5,794 bases of DNA from CAZVWW01 sp964631265. GTDB lineage: Bacteria > Thermotogota > Thermotogae > MWEM01. Within the stretch, counting starts at the first letter, position 1. Each line of letters starts with the position of its first letter. A program made the translations under genes and the position numbers. Below the pieces are notes generated by a model. That model was not told the DNA's origin and searched no databases. It saw only the letters and a program-made list of their open reading frames with translations. This document shows, one piece after another, positions 1 through 5,740 of this stretch. The stretch covers positions 1-5,794 of the forward strand of contig CAZVWW010000135.1 in assembly GCA_964631265.1 (NCBI GenBank), in the 5' to 3' direction.

Positions 1-69
1 GGGGCATTGATGGGTGTAAATGAAGCAAATGCCATCTTTAAAGTCCGTTTTACCCGTTTTGGTCTTTGA
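1..69 (+). CDS. C-terminal tail of an unidentified + strand reading frame, cut by the left edge
   Basis: Frame 1 is open from the first base to a TGA at 67-69 and gives 22 residues ending in KVRFTRFGL. The codon choice (GTA AAT GAA GCA AAT GCC ATC) looks like coding sequence, but a run this short can be open by chance. It ends just before a repeat (74-123) that recurs inverted at the other end of the window. A transposase tail next to its element end would fit that arrangement, but this is inference from position. I do not recognise the family from the residues. The opposite strand is also open here in places, so even the strand is not certain. Confidence 0.3.
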   Translation, partial: GALMGVNEANAIFKVRFTRFGL

Positions 70-73
70 GGTT

Positions 74-123
74 CGGAAAACACCCGGGGGAGTCGGTGCG
101 AGACCGGGAAGGTTATTCAGCAG
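74..123 (-). repeat. Left copy of a diverged inverted repeat, possible mobile-element end
   Basis: Read on the - strand from 123 leftward, this begins CTGCTGAATAACC, identical over 13 bases to 5561-5573 on the + strand. Beyond a gap of about 8 bases the two continue alike: CTCGCACCGACTCCCC here against CTCGCTCCAACTCCCC at 5592-5607, 14 of 16 matching. Similarity stops abruptly on the inner side of both copies, at 123/124 and 5560/5561, as expected for the end of an inserted element. The body of the left copy would lie to the left, where a + strand reading frame ends at 69. The family is not recognised. Confidence 0.5.
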
Positions 124-320
124 CCCCCAATTACCTCCGTCCCTGTTGCTTAGGCTGACTTCTGATGGTTGAATCCTGTTTCGCAACAGGGGTTGTCGTG
201 TTGAAGTTCATCTTCACGACCCTCATCAGTTCTCCCCGGGTAAGAACAAACACTTTCCTCCCATATATCCACTAACGTACATGCTTCATGTACGAATTTA
301 CTGTACAGGTTTCAGGTAGT
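124..320 (-). mobile_element. Probable group II intron remnant (domain III/IV region), truncated at both ends
   Basis: On the - strand, TTACCCGGGGAGAACTG (230-246) is followed by a nested hairpin and then CATCAGAAGTCAGC (154-167). From memory, this order of sequence blocks is typical of the domain IV stem just ahead of the reverse transcriptase gene in many bacterial group II introns. The fold is visible: outer stem 162-167 with 224-229; arm 195-199/216-220 extended by 203-206/212-215; and hairpin 175-180/185-190, whose - strand loop is GCGA, a GNRA tetraloop. A further hairpin lies at 276-294. The kinase gene ends at 393, so domain I and the 5' end have no room. The 3' part, with the reverse transcriptase and domains V/VI, is replaced at 123 by the repeat. 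It would be a dead fragment. The family call rests on recollection of consensus, not on a search. Confidence 0.42.
276..294. repeat. Perfect 8-bp hairpin (CGTACATG, CTT loop)
   Basis: CGTACATG at 276-283 pairs exactly with CATGTACG at 287-294 around a three-base loop. Neither strand has a T-run after it, so it is not a rho-independent terminator for the kinase gene that ends at 393. It most likely belongs to the structured remnant at 124-320. A hairpin of this size is also typical of IS200/IS605 ends, but no other sign of such an element is present. Confidence 0.5.
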
Positions 321-392
321 GTTGGATTTTAAATGCCCCCTCCAATATCAAGACATGAAACGAGAACAGATACAAATATTTCGAAAACTGAA

Positions 393-3300
393 TTATATCA
401 ACTGCTTTAAAATAACTATCTCCTTTTCTATTTCCGAATACAGTTTTTTCATTGCCGAGAATTCTGTTTGGTTCGCGGCAGCTTCTTCCAGTTCTCCTGA
501 CAGTTTCTGAAGGATTTCGAAACGTAAGTTTGAAGCTATCCCTTTGAGTTTATGGGCTTGGGTTTTGATACTCTCTTGGTCTTGTTTTTCGAAGGAGTCT
601 TTTAAGGCTTTTTCGCTTTCGTAAAGGGATTTTTTACCGGTCTTCATGATTCTGTCGATGACCGGTTGTTTATTTTTTAATATTTTGTGAAGAAACGCTT
701 TGTGGAAATGCTGCAGGACCTTTTCCTCGGCAGGTATTTGGTTTTTTGATCTCAGATGGTTGTTTTTCAACAGGGCTTGTTTTAGTGCTTGCACGGCAAG
801 GGGTTTTGTCAGGTACTCATCCATTCCGGCCTTTAGGGCCTTTTCTTTCTCTCCTTTGACAGTGGCGGCCGTCAAAGCTATTATAAAGGTAGACTGGTTT
901 TTTTCGTCATAAGACGCCCTTATCTGTTTCGTTGCCTCATAACCGCTCATTTCTGGCATCTGAACATCCATGAGGATGATGTCAGGGCTATGCGTTTTAT
1001 GTTGTTTGATTGCCTCTCTACCATTGTTGGCCTTTATTATGACGGCATTATCGACCATATCGTTGACGATAATTTCGGTGAGTTCCATGTTCAGTTCATT
1101 GTCTTCTGCTATCAGGACTTTAATTGGTTCCCCGGATGCCATCGAAATTTTTTGTTCGGTTTGATCCAGCTGCCGGTTTTTGTCCTCATTCACCGTCCGC
1201 TCGGTTTCAACTGTCTCTGTTTTTTCCAATTCAAGGGTAAATCTGAAAAGGCTTCCCTTACCTTCTTCACTCTCGAGTTCCAGCCTGCTTCCCATCATCT
1301 CAAGCAGCTTGTTGGTGATGTTGAGGCCCAGTCCCGTCCCACCAAAACGCTTTGTTGTGGAGGGATCGGCTTGCGAGAATGACTCAAATATTTTCTTTTG
1401 GGCTTTTTTACTGATACCGATTCCCGTGTCCCGGACAGAAAAGTTGATGTTGGCTTTTCCCGTTTCTTCGTTAATGGAATTTAATTCGGCCTTCAATTCA
1501 ATTTCCCCATTTTCGGTGAACTTAACGGCATTGCTCAACAGGTTCGTCGCGATCTGCCTCAATCGCACTGAATCGATTTTGACAAAGCGGGGGATTCTCT
1601 CGCTTTTCGTTAGGGATAACTCAATATTCCGTTCCTCTGCTTTGGGTTTGATCACTTTTAAAGTATTTTCAAGCAGTTCGATAATATTCGCGGGCTCAGG
1701 GTTTAACGCCATCTTTCCGCTCTCTATCTTTGAAAAGTCCAAAATATCATTGATGATATCCAGCAGGGCATTCGCTGAATTATTCACATTCTCCAAATAA
1801 TGGGTCTGCAATTCATTCATTTCTGTTTTTCTCAGCATATCAGCAAACCCGATGACGCCGTTCAGAGGCGTTCTGATCTCATGGCTCATACTGGCGAGGA
1901 AATTACTTTTTGCCTTGCTGGCTTCCTGAGCTTTGATTCTGGCCTCTTTCAACTCGGTGATATCAAAGGCATATTCTACAACCCCGATGAAGTCATCATT
2001 TTTACCTTTTATGGGGGCTGTTAAAACTTTTAAGGATTTTCCGGTAACCTGTTCTATCGGATGTTTCGGGGGTGATGTTACAGCGATACCTTCGCCGATT
2101 TCAAATACTTCTTTTATCCGGCACCCTTCACAGGGTTCATCACGGTTCATAAAAACTTTATAACAGAGTTTGTCATTTACTTCTTCGGGTCTGTCGAATT
2201 TGTTTTTAGCGGTGCTTAACCAGTTTTTATTCGCAATAACGATCCTCTGTTCCCTGTTGACGACATGCAGATATCCCGGCACATTGTTGATGATTGTATT
2301 TAAGACATTCCTGTTTTCCGACAACGTCTGTTCCGCTTTTTTGTGTTCTGTGATGTCCTGAGCAACCTTGACGTATTTAACGATCTTGCTTTGCTTGTTC
2401 AAAACAGGAGAGATAGAAGCGTTTTCCCAATACAGCTCCCCGTTTTTCTTTTTATTGTGAATTTCGCCTTCCCATTCGTTCGCTGACGTTATGGTTTGCC
2501 ACAGTTCTTCATAAAATGCTTCGGAATGCTCTCCCGATTTCAGGAGTCTTGGATTTTGACCCTGAACCTCCTCAAAAGCATACCCAGTCATTTCCTGGAA
2601 CTTCCAGTTGACATACTCTATGTTCCCTTTCAGATCTGTTATAGCAACCAGAGCGGGGCCTTGTTGAACCGCCGTGTAAAGCTTACGAAGCTCTATTTCC
2701 CGCTGCTTTTTTTGGGTTATATCCCGCACCATGCCAAGAATTAGTTCCTTTTCAGGATCAAACATTGTTGATTTGATCGAGACTTGGATCCATGATTTGT
2801 CTTTTTTTATCAGAGTGGTTTCCAGATAGGAAGATTTTTCGCTTTTGATAACTTCAAACGCCTGTTTAACGTCCTCCATTTCAACATCGGGTGATAAATC
2901 CTTGACATTTCTCCCAATTAATCCTTGAATGTCATAACCAAGCATTCGGCAGGCGGTTCGGTTGACATCTTTTATCCACCCGTCTGTGTCATGGACAAAA
3001 AGACCGTCACTGGATTGTTCAAACAGCATTTTGTATCGGTTTCTTGATTTTTGCTCTTCCAAAACCAACCCGGTCATGTCAGCGAAGATAATCGTCTCCT
3101 TTTCATTTATAAGTTGATTTCCTTTATCGAAAAGCAACACAAAATTTCCTTGCAAGATCTCCTTTTTCATTATTTTCACAAGATAAATTTGACCGAGGTT
3201 GAATTTCTTTTCAATCTCTTGAATGGCAGAATCAGGGACAATCGTGTTTAAAAGCTGCATCATGTTTTCAAAGGCGATGATTTTCCCTGTCTTGTCCACG

Positions 3301-3938
3301 TTCAATTTCTCCGAATCCAATCGCCATTTTTTCTCGAAAGGATTGAATCCGATAAGGTGGAACAGCTCATTCGTTTCATCCTCAGATCCGCTCACAGCCA
3401 TCGTCTTGAAAATGCCTGAATCATGCTGGGCCAAATTCAAGACGCTCGCAGCGGCTCCTGTCAGACTTTTGATTTTTTCCACTATAAGCTGATAATCAAT
3501 GGAAACTTTATTCATTTCAAGTAACACACTTGAATAACTGAGGATATCTTTTTCCTGTTTAAGCGTTTGCTTTTCAGAGGTGATATCTTTAATCGAAACC
3601 GTTAAATAACCGTTTTCATTTGAAAACGCATCAAACCTCAGCCATTTCCGAAGTGTTTTCGAATAGACTTCTATTGCCTCTCGACTATCGGTTTGTGCAA
3701 TATCGACAATGAAACTCACCCAGTCAAAATGGTCGTGCAACCGGGAGTTAAAAACATCTGTTGCCTTTTTGTTGAGAATTTCGGATTTTTCTATACCGAT
3801 GAGGGCTTCAAACGATGTGTTTAGATCGAGAAAGATGAAATCACAGGCCTCTTCGTTCTCATCGTACACAATTTTATAACGTGCCACTGCTTTTTCAGAA
3901 TGGTCCAAAAACTCTCTCAACCAGTATTCATTCATCAT
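393..3938 (-). CDS. Cytosolic multi-PAS hybrid sensor histidine kinase with receiver and HPt domains
   Basis: Autophosphorylating sensor kinase that passes phosphate His to Asp to His inside one 1181-residue chain. Order: PAS about 10-122; GAF-like segment 130-293; PAS 300-411; PAS 415-533 (with NPRLLKSG); PAS 541-663 with a C-x10-C-x2-C pattern (Cys592, Cys603, Cys606); HisKA with SHEIRTPLNG, His686; HATPase with N box Asn799/Asn803, DTGIGIS (837-843) and RFGGTGLGL (864-872); receiver 938-1055 with Glu945/Asp946, acceptor Asp991, Thr1023, Lys1045; HPt about 1070-1175 with AHKLKG, His1129. All catalytic residues are present. There are no membrane spans or signal peptide, so it should sense an internal or diffusible cue. 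The ATG at 3936-3938 is followed by a second ATG at 3933-3935, which sits at better spacing from AAGGGG. The chain has no output domain and no regulator gene is nearby. The ligand cannot be told from sequence. Confidence 0.95.
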   Translation of the reverse strand: MMNEYWLREFLDHSEKAVARYKIVYDENEEACDFIFLDLNTSFEALIGIEKSEILNKKATDVFNSRLHDHFDWVSFIVDIAQTDSREAIEVYSKTLRKWLRFDAFSNENGYLTVSIKDITSEKQTLKQEKDILSYSSVLLEMNKVSIDYQLIVEKIKSLTGAAASVLNLAQHDSGIFKTMAVSGSEDETNELFHLIGFNPFEKKWRLDSEKLNVDKTGKIIAFENMMQLLNTIVPDSAIQEIEKKFNLGQIYLVKIMKKEILQGNFVLLFDKGNQLINEKETIIFADMTGLVLEEQKSRNRYKMLFEQSSDGLFVHDTDGWIKDVNRTACRMLGYDIQGLIGRNVKDLSPDVEMEDVKQAFEVIKSEKSSYLETTLIKKDKSWIQVSIKSTMFDPEKELILGMVRDITQKKQREIELRKLYTAVQQGPALVAITDLKGNIEYVNWKFQEMTGYAFEEVQGQNPRLLKSGEHSEAFYEELWQTITSANEWEGEIHNKKKNGELYWENASISPVLNKQSKIVKYVKVAQDITEHKKAEQTLSENRNVLNTIINNVPGYLHVVNREQRIVIANKNWLSTAKNKFDRPEEVNDKLCYKVFMNRDEPCEGCRIKEVFEIGEGIAVTSPPKHPIEQVTGKSLKVLTAPIKGKNDDFIGVVEYAFDITELKEARIKAQEASKAKSNFLASMSHEIRTPLNGVIGFADMLRKTEMNELQTHYLENVNNSANALLDIINDILDFSKIESGKMALNPEPANIIELLENTLKVIKPKAEERNIELSLTKSERIPRFVKIDSVRLRQIATNLLSNAVKFTENGEIELKAELNSINEETGKANINFSVRDTGIGISKKAQKKIFESFSQADPSTTKRFGGTGLGLNITNKLLEMMGSRLELESEEGKGSLFRFTLELEKTETVETERTVNEDKNRQLDQTEQKISMASGEPIKVLIAEDNELNMELTEIIVNDMVDNAVIIKANNGREAIKQHKTHSPDIILMDVQMPEMSGYEATKQIRASYDEKNQSTFIIALTAATVKGEKEKALKAGMDEYLTKPLAVQALKQALLKNNHLRSKNQIPAEEKVLQHFHKAFLHKILKNKQPVIDRIMKTGKKSLYESEKALKDSFEKQDQESIKTQAHKLKGIASNLRFEILQKLSGELEEAAANQTEFSAMKKLYSEIEKEIVILKQLI

Positions 3939-3943
3939 AACAG

Positions 3944-3949
3944 CCCCTT
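3944..3949 (-). promoter_or_regulatory. Ribosome binding site of the hybrid kinase gene
   Basis: On the - strand AAGGGG lies 5 bases before the first ATG (3938) and 8 bases before the second (3935). The spacing favours the second ATG as the working start, which would remove only one methionine. Confidence 0.6.
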
Positions 3950-3979
3950 ATTTAACGTTTTTGCTTTTTTAGTCAAGAA

Positions 3980-4002
3980 AAATCAGTAGGAAATCCTGAT
4001 TT
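3980..4002 (-). other. Hairpin at the predicted 5' end of the kinase mRNA
   Basis: AAATCAG (3980-3986) pairs with CTGATTT (3996-4002) over 7 bp around a 9-base loop. On the - strand it is followed by a T-rich run (TTTTTCTT, ending near 3974). It would lie at the start of a transcript from the -10 at 4005-4010, so it could be a weak attenuator or an mRNA-stabilising end. The stem is AT-rich and the U-run is broken, so a terminator role is doubtful. Confidence 0.3.
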
Positions 4003-4004
4003 AA

Positions 4005-4031
4005 ATTATACCACAACACTATAATTAGCAA
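4005..4031 (-). promoter_or_regulatory. Candidate promoter for the hybrid kinase gene
   Basis: On the - strand TATAAT (4005-4010) matches the -10 consensus fully and is preceded by TGG, giving an extended -10 (TGnTATAAT). Upstream, TTGCTA (4026-4031) is only 15 bases away and is a weak -35, which is acceptable with an extended -10. Transcription would start near 3998 and leave a leader of about 60 bases before the start codon. Confidence 0.55.
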
Positions 4032-4102
4032 ATTACATCGGTGACGCCTCTTGATGTCAAAGAGCATGATGTGTGTTATTTCAAAGAAATCATAGATAGA
4101 CA

Positions 4103-4131
4103 TTCAAACCTTTATTTTAATGTCATATGAT
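4103..4131 (+). promoter_or_regulatory. Candidate promoter for the broken PAS-PocR kinase gene
   Basis: TTCAAA (4103-4108, 4 of 6 matches to -35) and TATGAT (4126-4131, 5 of 6 to -10) are separated by exactly 17 bases. The start would be near 4138, about 24 bases before the ATG. This promoter and the one for the hybrid kinase point away from each other, with about 70 bases between them. Confidence 0.5.
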
Positions 4132-4146
4132 ATTAAATGTATCTAT

Positions 4147-4152
4147 AGGAGA
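4147..4152 (+). promoter_or_regulatory. Ribosome binding site for the start at 4162
   Basis: AGGAGA lies 9 bases before the ATG at 4162-4164. This is a good match to the 16S tail and fixes the start of the PAS-PocR gene. Initiation signals therefore survive although the gene is broken downstream. Confidence 0.7.
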
Positions 4153-4161
4153 TGACCCTCA

Positions 4162-4494
4162 ATGATCCCGAGACAACGATTTTTTGAGTTGATGGAAGAA
4201 AAGGAAAAATATGAAACGTTTTTTAGGAAAGCACCTCTACCCTTTCAATCATTAGATGAAGCGGGTCGATTCATGGATGTCAACGAAATCTGGCTTGATA
4301 TTCTGGGCTATGAACGGAAGGAGGTTATCGGTCAATGGTTTGGTGATTTTCTTTTTGATCTGAAACAGCGAAAGGATTTTGCAAAAAACTTTGCCCTTTT
4401 TAAGAAAAAAGGCTTTATCTATAACGTTCAATTCAAGATGAAAAAGAAGGATACCAACCCCCTATTTGTTTCTTTTGATGGGAAAATAGCATAG
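4162..4494 (+). CDS. N-terminal PAS piece of the broken kinase
   Basis: The part translated before the TAG is 110 residues. It holds most of a PAS domain (LPFQSLDEAGRFMDVNEIW and LGYERKEVIGQW are typical PAS core segments) but lacks the last strands, which lie beyond the stop. A truncated PAS fold is likely to be unstable. Promoter and ribosome binding site are in place, so the peptide may still be made. I treat it as a fragment of the pseudogene, not an independent gene. Confidence 0.5.
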   Translation: MIPRQRFFELMEEKEKYETFFRKAPLPFQSLDEAGRFMDVNEIWLDILGYERKEVIGQWFGDFLFDLKQRKDFAKNFALFKKKGFIYNVQFKMKKKDTNPLFVSFDGKIA

Positions 4495-4639
4495 GATGAA
4501 AACGGCAAATTCAAGCAGACATACTGTATTTTTCGGGACATCACACAGGAAAAGAAACTCCAGCAGGAAATTGAGCAAATCAAGTGGTTGTTGACAAGAA
4601 ACACTGATGACTTGTATAAAACATCTGAGTGCCCTTCTT

Positions 4640-4645
4640 AAGGTG
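4640..4645 (+). promoter_or_regulatory. Possible reinitiation ribosome binding site
   Basis: AAGGTG overlaps the TAA at 4639-4641 and lies 11 bases before a TTG at 4657. Ribosomes could restart here on the PocR-HisKA part. The spacing is long and the match partial, so this is only possible. An alternative internal start is the ATG at 4780. Confidence 0.3.
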
Positions 4646-4656
4646 ATCTCACAGAG

Positions 4657-5538
4657 TTGAATACCAACAGAACAATTCTGGATTCTGTTGGCAAAGAGAC
4701 TCTCCGAAAACTTGCAGGAGAAACGATAGATCTGTTGGAATCATCGATTGTGATTTATGAGAAAAACGGTGATTATACGATGGGCCTTTTCTCTTCGGGG
4801 TGGTGCCGATTACTCGATAGTGAATCCAGAAAACTGTTCGGAGATGTTTCAAATCGAAAAGCCCTGAACACAGGCAAGTGGATTTGTCATGAAAGTTGTT
4901 GGGCGCATGCCAAAAAGGCTATCGAAACCGGTAAGATAGTGAACTCACTATGCGCGGGCGGATTAAAAATTTACGCTGTTCCTGTTTTTGCCGGAGAAAA
5001 CGTCGTGGGAGGCCTCAGCGTTGGGTACTCCAATCCACCAGAGGACCTCCGGATTCTTCGGGAATTGTTCAAAAAAAACGATAACCCGGTGGAAGTTCTT
5101 ATCGAAAAGAAGGAAGCTTACAGAAAAAGACCTCAGTATATCACTGAACTAGCTAAGAAAAAGATACGAACGACCGCTGAACTGACAGGGATGATTGTCC
5201 AACTCAAGACTACAGAGAAGAAGTTAAGACAATCGGAAATGATAGCGAAATCAGCAAACAAAGCAAAATCACAATTTCTTGCCAATATGAGTCATGAGAT
5301 ACGAACGCCGCTAAACGGTATTGTTGGTTTCACAAATCTCCTAAAAGATAGCATAAGGAAAAGTGACTATAGTGACTATATAGACAGTATTAAGAATTCC
5401 GCTGATGTTCTGCTTGAATTGGTTAATGATATCCTCGATTTTTCGAAAATCGAGGCCGGGAAATTAGTATTGGAATATACCTATGTTGATTTGAGAAAGG
5501 CCGTAAGAGATCTCAAAGGCACCTTTTCAGGTTGTTGA
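4657..5538 (+). CDS. PocR-type sensory domain plus HisKA domain, C-terminal piece of the broken kinase
   Basis: From a TTG at 4657 the frame gives 293 residues. Residues about 14-175 are a PocR-type ligand-binding domain: YEKNGDYTMGLFSSGWC, then GKWICHESCW, then LCAGGLKIYAVPV, with cysteines at 50, 77, 81 and 99. This domain is named after the propanediol regulator PocR and is thought to bind small organic molecules. A short linker follows, then HisKA at about 203-275 with FLANMSHEIRTPLNG (His213) and ILDFSKIEAGKL. The HisKA part is close in sequence to that of the divergent hybrid kinase. The chain stops at VDLRKAVRDLKGTFSGC with no N, G1 or G2 boxes. If made by reinitiation it could be a ligand-binding dimer or a phosphate acceptor, but not a kinase. 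The start codon is uncertain because the frame continues upstream. Confidence 0.6.
   Translation: MNTNRTILDSVGKETLRKLAGETIDLLESSIVIYEKNGDYTMGLFSSGWCRLLDSESRKLFGDVSNRKALNTGKWICHESCWAHAKKAIETGKIVNSLCAGGLKIYAVPVFAGENVVGGLSVGYSNPPEDLRILRELFKKNDNPVEVLIEKKEAYRKRPQYITELAKKKIRTTAELTGMIVQLKTTEKKLRQSEMIAKSANKAKSQFLANMSHEIRTPLNGIVGFTNLLKDSIRKSDYSDYIDSIKNSADVLLELVNDILDFSKIEAGKLVLEYTYVDLRKAVRDLKGTFSGC
5433..5455. repeat. Perfect 10-bp hairpin inside the HisKA coding sequence
   Basis: CCTCGATTTT (5433-5442) pairs exactly with AAAATCGAGG (5446-5455) around TCG. It coincides with the codons for the conserved LDFSKIEA motif, whose Asp-Phe and Lys-Ile codons are naturally near-complementary, so the dyad may simply follow from the protein sequence. 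Confidence 0.5.
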
Positions 5539-5560
5539 CGATCTCTACTCAAGACAAGAC

Positions 5561-5610
5561 CTGCTGAATAACCCATAACACTTGCCCGAACCTCGCTCCA
5601 ACTCCCCTCC
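5561..5610 (+). repeat. Right copy of the inverted repeat, probable mobile-element end
   Basis: Begins CTGCTGAATAACC (5561-5573), the exact inverse of 111-123, and continues with CTCGCTCCAACTCCCC (5592-5607), 14 of 16 like the left copy. It starts 22 bases after the stop that ends the broken kinase frame, which suggests that insertion here removed the ATPase end. No transposase is present to the right, and a new gene starts at 5741, so only a remnant is left. The rest of 5539-5740 holds nothing I recognise apart from the promoter and ribosome binding site listed. Confidence 0.5.
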
Positions 5611-5701
5611 ACAACAGAAGCAAAAAGAATCCTGTACATATGAGAACAGATAATATTAAAGTGTCTTCTGAAAGGCGGTTCTACTCTACTTGTTTGAAAT
5701 A

Positions 5702-5710
5702 TGCTATACT
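5702..5710 (+). promoter_or_regulatory. Extended -10 promoter for the gene starting at 5741
   Basis: TGCTATACT is an extended -10: TGn followed by TATACT, 5 of 6 to consensus. No good -35 is seen at 16-18 bases upstream. Transcription would start near 5717, leaving a leader of about 24 bases that includes the ribosome binding site at 5728. Confidence 0.45.
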
Positions 5711-5727
5711 TAATTCAAACTGTAGAC

Positions 5728-5732
5728 AGGAG
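5728..5732 (+). promoter_or_regulatory. Ribosome binding site that sets a TTG start
   Basis: AGGAG ends 8 bases before the TTG at 5741-5743, which is ideal spacing. No ATG in this frame lies nearer than 5792, so this site is the main reason for choosing TTG. Confidence 0.65.
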
Positions 5733-5740
5733 TGTCAAAT

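Larger units (their letters stand above)
4162..5538 (+). pseudogene. Broken PAS-PocR-HisKA sensor kinase: two in-frame stops and no ATPase domain
   Basis: One reading frame runs from the ATG at 4162 to the TGA at 5536-5538 (458 codons) and is interrupted only by TAG at 4492-4494 (codon 111) and TAA at 4639-4641 (codon 160). Homology-like content runs straight through both. The PAS domain (about codons 12-132) reads SFDGKIA, stop, then DENGKFKQ and ends in the usual FRDITQEKK. The second stop sits in CPS-stop-GDLTELN, just ahead of the PocR-type domain. No frameshift is needed. HisKA follows with phosphoacceptor His at codon 378. The frame then ends where a HATPase domain of more than 100 residues should begin, about 20 bases before a repeat at 5561. 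It was probably a full-length kinase, perhaps a hybrid like its neighbour. Without an ATPase domain no product could autophosphorylate. Confidence 0.82.

Noticed and set aside
1..318. OMEGA (IscB/TnpB guide) RNA at the left edge.
   Set aside because: Structured sequence is present, but no IscB, IsrB or TnpB motif is seen next to it, and the sequence blocks fit a group II intron better.
1180..1800. Long + strand frame of 206 codons opposite the hybrid kinase.
   Set aside because: It is antisense to the HisKA, HATPase and linker region, is low-complexity Ser/Phe/Leu-rich and has no ribosome binding site. The same applies to the other + strand frames within 393-3938.
3947..3976. Second promoter for the hybrid kinase using TTGACT at 3971-3976.
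   Set aside because: Its start site would fall at the start codon, downstream of the ribosome binding site.
4492..4641. Stop-codon reassignment or pyrrolysine insertion as the general explanation of TAG and TAA.
   Set aside because: Two different stops would need recoding. The adjacent 1181-codon kinase uses neither as sense and ends with TAA.
5362..5379. Perfect tandem AGTGACTAT x2 as a recent duplication.
   Set aside because: The HisKA domain has the same length here as in the neighbouring kinase, so the second Ser-Asp-Tyr is not an insertion.
5481..5639. Small - strand frame of 52 codons across the kinase end and the repeat.
   Set aside because: Half is antisense to conserved HisKA coding sequence and the rest is repeat; no ribosome binding site.
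5642..5657. GAGAACAGATA shared with 362-372, followed by ATATT in both.
   Set aside because: An 11-base match is expected by chance several times in a window of this size, and its orientation and distance do not fit the inverted repeat.
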